This document shows positions 26,501 through 34,493 of a stretch of DNA of 64,000 nt, in pieces; position 1 is the first letter of the stretch, and every line of letters begins with the position of its first letter. This DNA is from M3007 sp041392625 (GTDB lineage: Bacteria; Bacteroidota; Bacteroidia; Chitinophagales; Saprospiraceae): contig JAWKLR010000020.1 of NCBI GenBank assembly GCA_041392625.1, positions 1 to 64,000 of the forward strand, in the 5' to 3' direction. The notes below the pieces were generated by a model that saw nothing but the letters and a program-made list of their open reading frames with translations, had not been told where the DNA came from and ran no database searches. Made by a program: the position numbers and the translations under genes.

Positions 26501-27439
26501 GGAACTTTGCAGGCAAATGTGCAAGGAGGGGCAATGCCATATGCGTATGCCTGGGACTGGACTCCGGGCATGACTTCTGAAATAAACGGGTTGCCAGCCG
26601 GAAACTATGAACTTACTGTAACCGATGCTAATGACTGTACAGAAACTGCTGCTGCTCAGGTTTCAGCCTATCCGGAAATTCAATTCAGTGTAGATACCGA
26701 TACCGTGAGCTGTTACGGCGTGGAAGATGGAGCAATCCTGGTATCCAGCCCTGACCCGACACTTACGTACAGTCTGGATTACGATCCATTTTTACAGACT
26801 GAAGGATTTTACAACTTGGCTGCCGGCGAATACGATTTGTTGGTTCAGGATGTGTTTGGGTGTATGGATACCTTGGAGATGGTGGTGTTTGGACCACCTC
26901 CATTGCAGGTGGTCTTGCCTGCAGATACGGTTGTGCAGTTGGGAGATTCACTGCCAGTGTTAATTCTCAATTCGTCGCTGACTCCGGTTCAATACACTTG
27001 GAATGATACCAGTTACCTCAGTTGTACAAGTTGTGAGAATCCTTGGGCGTACCCGTTGAGCAGCATTATTTATGAATTGATGATAACAGATGAAAACGGA
27101 TGTACTGCAACGGATACCTGGAACTTGCAGGTGGATGAAATCATAAATTTATTCATGCCCAATGTATTTAGCCTGTCGGCATTGAATGATTTCAATCAAC
27201 AGTTCAGACCGGCATTTGGGAAGGCGGTCAGACGGGTAAATGTAATGCAGATTTATGATCGTTGGGGGGCATTGCTGTATGAAGTCAAGCAGGCCGACCC
27301 CACGGATTCTATCCTGATTTGGGATGGTCGAAGCAAGGGCAAATATTTGGACCCCGGAGTGTATATCTGGATATTGGAGTTGGAATTAGTAGATGGACGA
27401 ATTATAAAAAAACAAGGTGATGTTACCCTGATTCGATAA
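23582..27439 (+). CDS. Large secreted protein with FG-GAP repeats and T9SS type B (CHU_C) sorting domain
   Basis: 1285 residues from ATG 23582, which gives a signal peptide ending SAISAQ; the 30 upstream codons are not signal-like. Next comes a Cys/Asp-rich motif GIDDDGDGLIDCFDPDC that probably binds metal. Residues about 80-480 are FG-GAP/VCBS-type beta-propeller repeats (VAGDMDGDGIPEIV, IADLDNDGFGEIV, IADFDRDGDLDG, IADLDGDGELEV). Several Ig-like stretches and repeats of about 75-80 residues carrying GCDST follow. The last 85 residues are the gliding-motility-associated C-terminal domain (FMPNVFSLS...YDRWGALLYE...WDGRSKGKYLDPGVYIW). It is probably a cell-surface or released adhesin exported by the type IX system. 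Monocistronic. Confidence 0.92.
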   Translation: MLKHPYFLRVVTAFIFLFSFSAISAQVEDCFNGIDDDGDGLIDCFDPDCTCTGQCDDFYYATCGGDCSYVPPCAQLSLGVQWIGEAETGTYSPLVAGDMDGDGIPEIVTYWVENPDIYIIDGVTGLTKVHIVGATPLPGGTAPAIADLDNDGFGEIVIVGQDRRLRCYEHDGTLKFASPGQVGFSTRYRFSIPNIGDVDHDGFAEINIGNQIFSGQTGALLCSAPDNTFSAGEHPKRVVGGFSFNSPVLMDVLPDAFCADCAGLEIVAGNTVFSVNLVTGVSTPQVMAPAGYSDGFTGIADFDRDGDLDGVVQGERNGENCIYVWDLQTSTILREFIPYENWALGASRPNIADLDGDGELEVSFVEYPRLYALDNDFTPLWINNTSDVSSVTCSSVFDFCGDGSSDVIYRGQTKLQVLEGATGLVKWEDDCVSATHIENPLVLDVDADGQTEIVIECSTDGTQNVGSVVVFEAVASPGIASRTVWNQHAYFNTNINDDLRVPLYQQNPHIVGDSLTLNGFLNQFFNPSFPTPDGTIALDNVLCVGDSLDISLSICNNGDNLLPPQTLISFYQGNPQTTAAPWLGALPISVGLLPDSCASFTFRVPRVANDSIFLVLNDDHSLMPPFNLVQDFPVTGIGECEFANNIDVFYYDYTPDEINLGPDTLLCGDQTLDFDITGNQLSGYTWQDGSMLPQYTVPGPGFYFASAIDQCGIVHSDTLVVTLDTSTVVRLGMDQEICEGETFQLGETGFDYYTWSPSGLVDCPTCASVIVDAPSSGFVALEAGFADGCKSTDTVFIQVNAVYDYTIDTVICYGRVVDWFGTIIPPDSLHVFNLQTTAGCDSTVRINVIGTTVGTYTISVDTNACLGTVLPYNGFDLEPGENTIFNLSAITGCDSTVLVYVAPLDTFATAEDLVICYGDTALVFGQPVATSGIYLQTFTAANGCDSTHTVGLQILDPILISIDETPTCFNESIGTLQANVQGGAMPYAYAWDWTPGMTSEINGLPAGNYELTVTDANDCTETAAAQVSAYPEIQFSVDTDTVSCYGVEDGAILVSSPDPTLTYSLDYDPFLQTEGFYNLAAGEYDLLVQDVFGCMDTLEMVVFGPPPLQVVLPADTVVQLGDSLPVLILNSSLTPVQYTWNDTSYLSCTSCENPWAYPLSSIIYELMITDENGCTATDTWNLQVDEIINLFMPNVFSLSALNDFNQQFRPAFGKAVRRVNVMQIYDRWGALLYEVKQADPTDSILIWDGRSKGKYLDPGVYIWILELELVDGRIIKKQGDVTLIR

Positions 27440-27463
27440 TTTCAATAGCAGATAAATGTTTGT

Positions 27464-27502
27464 AAAAAACCCATGCATCTCAAGAAGGTGTGTGGGGTTT
27501 TT
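27464..27502 (+). terminator. Probable terminator after the T9SS type B gene
   Basis: AAAAAACCCATGCA pairs imperfectly with TGTGTGGGGTTTTT, ending in a T-run about 25 bases after the stop. Confidence 0.6.
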
Positions 27503-27654
27503 ATATAGACCAAAAACATTGTCTTCGATAACGGGCGACATTGCAAATCATATTTTTGGAAATTATATTGGGGCCGAATTCCTTGACCCAAGGGGTGCAT
27601 GGTGTCCTTTGTTCAATTAGGGGTTCAAATTATTTAACGCTAAAACAAAGTGTC

Positions 27655-28527
27655 ATGAGAAACAATCTGATTTTCTGCTTGCTTTGTATTTCCTTGTTTT
27701 TAATTTCATCACCTGGCCTTGCTCAGGTAGAAGTCGACAGCGTTGCGATGTATCGGATAGAAACAATGGATGGCAATGAGTTTGTTGGTGAAATTCTTTC
27801 TGAAACTCCTACCGAAATTCAGATCAAAACAAGCAATTTAGGTACGATTTCGATTCAGCAATCAGATATTAAACGCCGGACAACGGTACGTAGTCAGGAA
27901 TTTGTTGCTGGTGAATTCTGGCCGGATAACCTTCAGTCTACCCGCTACTTTTGGGCCCCCAATGGATATGGCTTAAAGAAAGGAGAAGGGTATTACCAAA
28001 ATGTTTGGGTGTTTTTCAATCAGGTGAGCTATGGATTTACCGATAATTTTTCAGTTGGAGTGGGGCTGGTCCCAACTTTTTTGTTAGGAGGGACTGAGGT
28101 GCCAATCTGGTTGACCCCAAAGGCTTCATTTCCGATAATAGAGGACAAGTTGCAGCTGGGTGCTGGAGTACTTGCTGCATCGACCCTGGGAGAGGGAGAG
28201 TCATTTGGTATTGCGTATGGCGTAGCAACGGTAGGCGACCGAAATAAAAATGCAAACCTCGGCGTGGGTTTTGGTTATTATGGAAATGATTGGGGGAAGC
28301 ATCCGGCGATTACGTTTGGAGGGATGTATCGAATCAGTAAGCGAGGCTATTTGATTACTGAGAATTATATTTTAGCAGGATCGGCTGGGGTCGCCTCCAT
28401 GGGTGGTCGGGTAGTATGGCCTAAGGTCGCATTGGATTTTGGTGGATTCGCGCCGCTTGGTGATGATGTCGGATTTCTAGTTGTTCTTCCTTGGCTGGGT
28501 GTTTCAATTCCTTTTGGCAATTATTGA
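27655..28527 (+). CDS. Secreted outer-membrane barrel-like protein of unknown function
   Basis: 290 residues from ATG 27655, chosen because it yields a signal peptide (MRNNLIFCLLCISLFLIS ... GLAQ); the longer frame adds 38 unlikely codons. Residues 30-75 (YRIETMDGNEFVGEILS, IQIKTSNLGTISIQ) look like a small beta domain that reads as an SH3/Sm-like fold by eye. The rest alternates Gly/aromatic beta-strand stretches (VWVFFNQVSYGFTDNFSVGVGL and similar), as in an outer-membrane barrel. A strong terminator follows. No family is claimed with confidence. Confidence 0.8.
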   Translation: MRNNLIFCLLCISLFLISSPGLAQVEVDSVAMYRIETMDGNEFVGEILSETPTEIQIKTSNLGTISIQQSDIKRRTTVRSQEFVAGEFWPDNLQSTRYFWAPNGYGLKKGEGYYQNVWVFFNQVSYGFTDNFSVGVGLVPTFLLGGTEVPIWLTPKASFPIIEDKLQLGAGVLAASTLGEGESFGIAYGVATVGDRNKNANLGVGFGYYGNDWGKHPAITFGGMYRISKRGYLITENYILAGSAGVASMGGRVVWPKVALDFGGFAPLGDDVGFLVVLPWLGVSIPFGNY

Positions 28528-28599
28528 GGCTTTTTAGACAGGTGGATTTCCAGTCTCCACTTTCTACCACCAGCATTATTTTTTGAGTATAAATTAGGG

Positions 28600-28637
28600 C
28601 AGGTACTTGTTTTTCGAAGCAAGTACCTGTTTTTTTT
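28600..28637 (+). terminator. Rho-independent terminator
   Basis: A perfect 10-bp stem, CAGGTACTTG/CAAGTACCTG, with a 10-base loop, followed by eight T. It isolates the dcw cluster from the upstream gene. Confidence 0.9.
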
Positions 28638-28785
28638 GTGTTGTTTGGCTTGTGTGGAGTGAATTCTAATCGGTTTGTTTTGGAATTTTTAGAAAATCTT
28701 GATTTTGTTAAAATATTGATAATCAGATAATTAAATAATTGTAAAAAAATGTTTTGAAAAAAGATTACAATGAAAGTACATAAAA

Positions 28786-28817
28786 GTGGTAAAATGTGGT
28801 AAAAGAGACTATATTTG
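28786..28817 (+). promoter_or_regulatory. Putative MraZ operator and dcw promoter
   Basis: Two direct GTGGT repeats at 28786 and 28796 (period 10, each followed by AAAA) match the geometry of known MraZ boxes, in which G-rich pentamers repeat every 10 bases. They end 10 bases before TATATTTG (28810-28817), a Bacteroidota minus-7 box, and so cover the expected minus-33 region, consistent with autorepression by MraZ. Confidence 0.65.
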
Positions 28818-28880
28818 TGGCAATGGTTTGTGGGATTGGTGTATCCAGTCGAAAACAAAGCACAGGCCATAAACAGCACG

Positions 28881-29360
28881 ATGAACTTAATAGGAGAATA
28901 TCAGGTAGCTATAGACAGCAAGGGGCGGTTGCGATTGCCAACGCCTTTGTTGCGGCAGCTTCCGCCGGTGAAGGCTGGTGAGGGATATTCTTTTGTTTTG
29001 AACCGTGGATTCGAAAAATGTTTGACACTGTACCCCAACCAGGTATGGGATGAGATTGCGGCTCGTCTGAGTAAACTGAACCGATTCAATGATCGGAACA
29101 GGATGTTTTTTCGCTCCTTCTTTTTGGGAGCGGCTCCTATGGAAACCGACAGCGCGGATCGCATTCTCATTCCCAAACCCTTGCAGGATTACGCAGACCT
29201 TGGCTCCGAAGCAATATTGATAGCAATGGACGACCGGATTGAAATTTGGTCGCCCAAAGGCTATCAGGCTATGCTTTCTATCAATCCAAATGATTTTGCA
29301 GATCTGGCGAATGAAGTTATGGGCAGTGACGAATCAGAACCAGAAAACGATCCGGCCTGA
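28881..29360 (+). CDS. mraZ: Division/cell wall cluster transcriptional regulator MraZ
   Basis: 159 residues with two SpoVT/AbrB-like swapped-hairpin repeats (GEYQVAIDSKGRLRLP and AAPMETDSADRILIPK). MraZ forms a ring, binds tandem repeats upstream of its own gene and represses the dcw operon. I start at ATG 28881 (MNLIGEYQVAID); the frame is open 22 codons further, but those run back to the minus-7 box. It is the first gene of the cluster, 39 bases before rsmH. The C-terminal acidic tail (DESEPENDPA) is slightly longer than usual. Confidence 0.95.
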   Translation: MNLIGEYQVAIDSKGRLRLPTPLLRQLPPVKAGEGYSFVLNRGFEKCLTLYPNQVWDEIAARLSKLNRFNDRNRMFFRSFFLGAAPMETDSADRILIPKPLQDYADLGSEAILIAMDDRIEIWSPKGYQAMLSINPNDFADLANEVMGSDESEPENDPA

Positions 29361-29399
29361 ATTGGTCGGTAGATAAAACTCCAAAACTCAGGATGAACT

Positions 29400-30314
29400 A
29401 TGTATCACGATCCCGTATTGCTCAACGAATCCATTGCGTTTCTGCAACTCAAGCCGGAGAGCTTGGTGGTGGACGTAACATTCGGCGGCGGCGGGCACAG
29501 TGCAGCCATCCTGAAAGAACTGGGCGACAAAGGTCGTCTGTTTGCCTTTGATCAGGATGCAGATGCCCGCAAGAATGCGGAACAGGCACCATTCCAGGGT
29601 GCTGAAAATTTTCATTTCATCCAATCAAACTTCAGGCATTTGAAACGCCAACTTCGGGCTTTGGGCATTGTGCCTGGGAGCATCGATGGTTTATTGGCAG
29701 ATTTGGGCGTGAGTTCCTATCAGTTCGATACACCCGACCGTGGATTTAGTTACCGGTTCGATGCCCCGCTGGATATGCGAATGGATGCAGAAGGAGAGGG
29801 TGGTGCTGATTTTGTGCTGAACACCTATTCTGCGGATTCGCTTCAAAATATCCTGAGCATTTATGGAGAGGTCCGGAATGCCCGAACGCTTGCGCAGGCA
29901 ATTGTAAAACAGCGCGACCAGCATCCGTTCAAAACAACCGGTGACCTGGTTGCTATTTGCGATACCTGGTACATGGGCGATCGGCTTCGGTATTTGTCGC
30001 AGGTGTTTCAAGCCCTACGGATGGAAGTAAATGAAGAAGTATCGGTGTTGGAGGATCTGCTGCGGGAGGCAATGGAAGTTTTGAAACCCGGTGGCCGATT
30101 GGTGGTGATAAGTTATCACTCAATTGAAGATCGTTTGGTGAAGAATTTTTTGAAATCAGGAAATGCACAGGGGGAATTGGATAAAGACTTTTATGGCAAC
30201 ATCCACCGCCCGTTCAAATTGATTACCAAGAAAGCCGTTACGGCTTCTGAAGAAGAAATAAAAAGAAACCCCCGGGCACGCAGTGCAAAATTGCGGACCG
30301 GAGAAAAGACCTAG
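29400..30314 (+). CDS. rsmH: 16S rRNA (cytosine(1402)-N(4))-methyltransferase RsmH
   Basis: 304 residues. SAM-dependent N4-methylation of C1402 of 16S rRNA in the ribosomal P site. Motifs: HDPVLLNES at the start, VDVTFGGGGHS (SAM site), DLGVSSYQFD, DRGFSYRFD, and the C-terminal VISYHSIEDRLVK typical of RsmH. Second gene of the dcw cluster as usual, 3 bases before ftsL, so co-transcribed. Confidence 0.97.
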   Translation: MYHDPVLLNESIAFLQLKPESLVVDVTFGGGGHSAAILKELGDKGRLFAFDQDADARKNAEQAPFQGAENFHFIQSNFRHLKRQLRALGIVPGSIDGLLADLGVSSYQFDTPDRGFSYRFDAPLDMRMDAEGEGGADFVLNTYSADSLQNILSIYGEVRNARTLAQAIVKQRDQHPFKTTGDLVAICDTWYMGDRLRYLSQVFQALRMEVNEEVSVLEDLLREAMEVLKPGGRLVVISYHSIEDRLVKNFLKSGNAQGELDKDFYGNIHRPFKLITKKAVTASEEEIKRNPRARSAKLRTGEKT

Positions 30315-30317
30315 GTT

Positions 30318-30626
30318 ATGGCTAAGAAATTGCTGTCAAGGTTGAATATCAGTCATCACACAACGGAGTGGGTTTTTGCCAACTTCCGGTTTGTGCTGTT
30401 TCTGGGTTTTCTGGCACTGGTGTATATCGCCAATGCGCACTTTTCAGAACGAAATGTGCGTCAGATACAACAGTTGCAACGCGAAATCAAAGAGCTGAAA
30501 TGGGAATATATTTCCATTAAAAGCGAAACGATGTATAAATCCATGCAATCGCAAATTGATAAAAGCCTGGATCGTTCGGGGGTAAACCTGAAAGATGAGG
30601 GTCCAAAGGTGATTGTAGTTAACTAA
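30318..30626 (+). CDS. ftsL: FtsL-like cell division protein
   Basis: 102 residues: a short cytoplasmic N-terminus, one transmembrane helix (about 26-45, FVLFLGFLALVYIANAH) and a periplasmic coiled coil (RQIQQLQREIKELKWEYISI). Size, topology and place between rsmH and ftsI fit FtsL, which joins FtsQ/DivIB and FtsB in the divisome and activates FtsWI. FtsL proteins share little sequence, so the call rests on topology and synteny. The gap to ftsI is 78 bases. Confidence 0.85.
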   Translation: MAKKLLSRLNISHHTTEWVFANFRFVLFLGFLALVYIANAHFSERNVRQIQQLQREIKELKWEYISIKSETMYKSMQSQIDKSLDRSGVNLKDEGPKVIVVN

Positions 30627-30704
30627 TACCCGGGGTGCTTGCATCCCACTCAAACTGGTGACAGGGCTGCTGTTGTTTTGTCACTTTAAAATGTCGCTCC
30701 ACAC

Positions 30705-32849
30705 ATGTTGAACATCAAAAATGAGGTTCTGATAAGGGTGTATCTGGTCGCAGCCGCTGTGCTGTTGGTTGGCCTTGTGATTGCGGGGCGATTGTATCAG
30801 CTCACTGTTGTTCAGGCTCCTGTTTGGGAGGCCAAGGCAGATAGCCTGTTCCTTAAGTTTGTTGATGTTCGGGCAGACCGCGGGAATATCCTGGCTCAGG
30901 ATGGCAGTTTGCTCGCCACCTCACTTCCATTTTTCGATATTTATTTTGATGCCAAGGCCGAAGGCCTTACTGAGAAGTTGTTTAATGAGCATGTAGACAG
31001 CCTTTCTTATTTGTTGTCGACCTATGTCGATCAGCAATACACCCAGGGGGCATATAAAGAATGGCTTCAGGAACTTCGTAGTGCTCCGGAAGGGACCGCA
31101 GGGATTCGCTATGTCCCGATTGCACGAGGTGTCTCATATCATAAAATGCTGCAAATCAAGTCGTTCCCCTTGTTTCGTTTAGGGCGTTATCAGGGCGGAT
31201 TGATTATTGAACAGAAGCCAAAGCGTGAACGGCCGTATAAAATTATGGCACAGCGTACCATTGGGTATGTTCGTGACGGAGCCTTGCCTGTTGGTCTGGA
31301 AGGCAGCATGGATAATGTCCTGGGAGGAAGCATGGGTAAACAACTCATGGTACGTGTACCCGGGGGCGTATACATTCCTGTAAATGACCTGGCTGAAATT
31401 GAGCCTCGCTCCGGCGATGATGTAATAACTACTCTGGATATTAATATTCAGGATGTAGCAGAAAATGCACTTCACAAAGCATTGAAAGAGCACGATGCCG
31501 ATCATGGCTGTGCAATTGTAATGGAAGTAAAGACCGGTGCCATTCGGGCAATTGCCAATTTGGGCCGTACCAAAACTGGCTGGTGGGAAACCTTCAACTA
31601 TGCCATTGGTGAGCGCGTAGAGCCGGGCTCAATGTTTAAGCTCGCTTCTTTTATGGCGCTTATCGAGGATGGTTATGTGGATGATTTTGAGCAAAAAGTA
31701 CCGGTTTACCAGGGCCGCGTGAAGTTCTTTAAGGATGAAATGGTGGACTCTTCTCCACATGGACTCGACTCTATGAACATCCTGCAGATTTTTTCTAAAT
31801 CCTCCAATGTTGGCACAGCAACGCTGGTGCAAAAGCACTATGGGGACAGCCACCGCGAGTCGGATTTTGTAAAGAGATTACAAGCGTTTGGGTTGGACCT
31901 CCCATCCGATATTGAAATAGAAGGCGAAGAACTGCCGGTAATTAAAGATCCAAACGATCCACAAACCAACTGGTCGGGCACCACTTTGCCCTGGATGAGT
32001 ATAGGCTATGAACTCCTTATCTCGCCCATGCAACTTTTGACTTTCTACAATGCAGTCGCAAACGATGGCCGCATGATGAAGCCCTATTTGGTGGATCGGA
32101 TTGAACATTTCGGCACACCCACCAAAACCTTCCGCCCAACCGTTGTTAAGCGGAGCATTGCAAGAAGAAGTACAATTCGTAAGGCGCACGAGCTTTTGAA
32201 AGAAGTGGTTGAAGAGGGGACCGCGCGCAACCTGCGCAATGAGCACTTTGGAATTGCCGGAAAAACCGGTACTGCACAGCTGAATTACCACAAATACAAG
32301 ACCCGCTCCGGTATTCGGTACCAGGCTGGTTTCTGTGGGTTTTTCCCGGCAGACAATCCGGTGTATTCCTGCATTGTTGTGATCAGCGAGCCCAAAAAAG
32401 GCGGCTATCACGGATCAGAAGTAGCTGCACCGGTTTTTAGAGAAATTGCTGAAAAGTGCTATGCCATGAAACCGGCGCTGCATGCACCGATCAATGAAAC
32501 CCCAAAGCCCAAATTGGCTGGACGGGCTCTTCCACGATTCGACGCAGGCATGCGGGATGACATGGAATCTTCTTTGAAGTGGCTTGGTCTGGATTGGGCG
32601 CCCGAAGAGGATCAGGAAGACTGGGTAGTGCTCAAACCTAAAACAGATACCCTACAGATGCTGAATCGCATCATACCTGATAACACCATTCCATCTGTTG
32701 TTGGAATGGGCTTAAAAGATGCCATTTACCTGTTGGAAAACAGAGGCTGCAAAGTTAAAGTGAAAGGAGTAGGGCGGGTTCGACGCCAAAGTCTGGCGCC
32801 GGGAACCCGAGCGAATGGAAAAATGACCTGTGTACTCTATCTGGATTAA
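30705..32849 (+). CDS. ftsI: Penicillin-binding protein FtsI (septal transpeptidase) with C-terminal PASTA domain
   Basis: 714 residues: an N-terminal anchor helix (about 8-30), a dimerisation domain (RADRGNILAQDGSLLATS) and a transpeptidase domain. S309 lies in the SxxK motif EPGSMFKL, SxN in SKSSNV near 366, and KTG in AGKTGTAQ near 521. Residues about 650-714 form one PASTA domain (IPSVVGMGLKDAIYLLENRG). It crosslinks septal peptidoglycan with FtsW, which is encoded in the same operon. PASTA-bearing FtsI is usual in Bacteroidota. It is 8 bases before murE. Confidence 0.95.
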   Translation: MLNIKNEVLIRVYLVAAAVLLVGLVIAGRLYQLTVVQAPVWEAKADSLFLKFVDVRADRGNILAQDGSLLATSLPFFDIYFDAKAEGLTEKLFNEHVDSLSYLLSTYVDQQYTQGAYKEWLQELRSAPEGTAGIRYVPIARGVSYHKMLQIKSFPLFRLGRYQGGLIIEQKPKRERPYKIMAQRTIGYVRDGALPVGLEGSMDNVLGGSMGKQLMVRVPGGVYIPVNDLAEIEPRSGDDVITTLDINIQDVAENALHKALKEHDADHGCAIVMEVKTGAIRAIANLGRTKTGWWETFNYAIGERVEPGSMFKLASFMALIEDGYVDDFEQKVPVYQGRVKFFKDEMVDSSPHGLDSMNILQIFSKSSNVGTATLVQKHYGDSHRESDFVKRLQAFGLDLPSDIEIEGEELPVIKDPNDPQTNWSGTTLPWMSIGYELLISPMQLLTFYNAVANDGRMMKPYLVDRIEHFGTPTKTFRPTVVKRSIARRSTIRKAHELLKEVVEEGTARNLRNEHFGIAGKTGTAQLNYHKYKTRSGIRYQAGFCGFFPADNPVYSCIVVISEPKKGGYHGSEVAAPVFREIAEKCYAMKPALHAPINETPKPKLAGRALPRFDAGMRDDMESSLKWLGLDWAPEEDQEDWVVLKPKTDTLQMLNRIIPDNTIPSVVGMGLKDAIYLLENRGCKVKVKGVGRVRRQSLAPGTRANGKMTCVLYLD

Positions 32850-32857
32850 ACAGGAAC

Positions 32858-34333
32858 ATGCATAAAATGCTCATTGACATATTGCAAGATCTCGAACCGC
32901 TGGAAGCCCAGGGACCTTCACCTGCTGGAATCGCTGTTGAGTCGATTGTAATCGACAGCCGGGAGGTGAAGCCGGGAGCAGTCTTTGTCGCAATGAAAGG
33001 CACCCGCACCGACGGGCATGCCTACCTGCAATCCGCCTGTGAATCGGGCGCAGTTGCTGTTGTTGCTGAGCAAGTTCCAGAAGGGTTTCAACGGCCCGAC
33101 AATGTGTGTTTGATTTTGGTGCAAAACAGCAACCTCGCCCTGGGCTGGATGGCCTCCGCCTATTACAATAATCCATCAACGGCACTCAAAGTGCTCGGGG
33201 TGACGGGGACTAACGGAAAAACGTCCGTTACAACGCTGCTGCATCAGGCATTCACACATATGGGGTATCGTTGTGGATTAATTGGGACTGTTGGGAATCA
33301 AATTGGAAACGAGTTGATTCCGGCAACCCACACTACCCCGGATGCAATCCGGGTGCAACACTTGTTGAGTGAAATGCTGGAGGCTGGCTGTTCCCATGTT
33401 TTCATGGAAGTAAGCAGTCATGCCATCCACCAGCAGCGCATTGCAGGTGTGCAGTTTGATGGTGCGGTATTTACCAATCTGACCCACGACCACCTGGACT
33501 ATCACGAAACATTTGCCGCTTATCGCGACGCTAAAAAACAGTTGTTCGATGATCTGAATCAACAAGCATTTGCTCTGGTAAATGTGGACGATAAAAATGG
33601 CCGGTTTATGTTGCAAAATACCCGGGCCAAAACTCAAACATTCGGGCTAAAAACCAGTGCCGATTTTAAGGGCAAAATCCTTGAAAATTCCATCGCCGGA
33701 TTGCATCTGCATTTCAATGAATTTGAAGTGCACACTCCACTGATTGGAAGTTTCAATGCCTACAATCTGCTGGCTTGTTTTGGTGCAGCGGTACTGCTTG
33801 GAGAGCAAGCTGACCAGGTGCTGGCAGCACTAAGTCTGGCTACCGGAGCAGAAGGCCGGTTTGAAATTGTACGGTCTGGCAACGGAGATGGAAAGTTTGG
33901 TGTAGTGGATTATGCACACACCCCGGATGCCTTGGAAAAAGTGCTGGATACCTTGCAGCAACTCCGCTATCCGGGCACCCGGATTTTTACGGTAGTAGGC
34001 TGTGGAGGCGACCGCGATCGGGCTAAACGACCGGTCATGGCGAAGATTGGGGCAAAAAAAAGCGATCAGCTGATTCTGACCAGCGACAACCCCAGAACCG
34101 AATCGCCCACACAAATTCTGGCCGATATGGAAGCCGGGCTGGATAGTGAACTTGAAAGAAAGTCGATCACCATTGAAAATAGAGAACAGGCAATTAAAAC
34201 CGCAGTGCGTTTGGCTGGCCAGGGAGATGTAATTCTGGTTGCGGGGAAAGGCCATGAAAAATACCAGGACATCAATGGAGTAAAGCATCCTTTTGATGAC
34301 AAAGCCTTGTTGATGCAATATATGAACGAATAA
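32858..34333 (+). CDS. murE: UDP-MurNAc-tripeptide ligase MurE (diaminopimelate adding)
   Basis: 491 residues. ATP-dependent addition of the third stem-peptide amino acid to UDP-MurNAc-L-Ala-D-Glu. P-loop TGTNGKTS near residue 115; substrate-binding TTPDAIRVQ; the meso-diaminopimelate signature DNPR near 410 (rather than the lysine-type motif), so the peptidoglycan should be DAP-type, as expected for Bacteroidota. C-terminal VAGKGHEKYQ is typical. A 160-base gap to mraY holds only a weak GC hairpin near 34338-34356. Confidence 0.97.
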   Translation: MHKMLIDILQDLEPLEAQGPSPAGIAVESIVIDSREVKPGAVFVAMKGTRTDGHAYLQSACESGAVAVVAEQVPEGFQRPDNVCLILVQNSNLALGWMASAYYNNPSTALKVLGVTGTNGKTSVTTLLHQAFTHMGYRCGLIGTVGNQIGNELIPATHTTPDAIRVQHLLSEMLEAGCSHVFMEVSSHAIHQQRIAGVQFDGAVFTNLTHDHLDYHETFAAYRDAKKQLFDDLNQQAFALVNVDDKNGRFMLQNTRAKTQTFGLKTSADFKGKILENSIAGLHLHFNEFEVHTPLIGSFNAYNLLACFGAAVLLGEQADQVLAALSLATGAEGRFEIVRSGNGDGKFGVVDYAHTPDALEKVLDTLQQLRYPGTRIFTVVGCGGDRDRAKRPVMAKIGAKKSDQLILTSDNPRTESPTQILADMEAGLDSELERKSITIENREQAIKTAVRLAGQGDVILVAGKGHEKYQDINGVKHPFDDKALLMQYMNE

Positions 34334-34493
34334 TATGCCCGGGTTAGCCGGGCCTTAAAGACATAATAGTGGAGGGACTATTATTTTGAACAGCAGGTTG
34401 CAGGGCGATGCAAGATCGTCCAGCAACCGATTTTAATCCCAGTGGACTTAGGATATCTACAGGGCAAATGAGAAAACAACAATAAACGGCGCA

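Larger units (their letters stand above)
28528..28880. other. Regulatory region upstream of the division cluster
   Basis: 353 bases holding the terminator of the preceding gene, an AT-rich block (28660-28780), the tandem GTGGT operator and the mraZ minus-7 box. The minus-strand open frame crossing it (28421-28879) is AT-driven and overlaps these signals, so it is not called. Confidence 0.6.

Noticed and set aside
28421..28879. A 152-codon minus-strand frame over the mraZ upstream region
   Set aside because: AT-rich and with no domain; it covers the terminator, operator and mraZ promoter, and also overlaps the end of the preceding gene.
34334..34493. Possible small RNA or riboswitch between murE and mraY
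   Set aside because: Only a short GCCCGG/CCGGGC hairpin is visible and no conserved aptamer pattern can be recognised.
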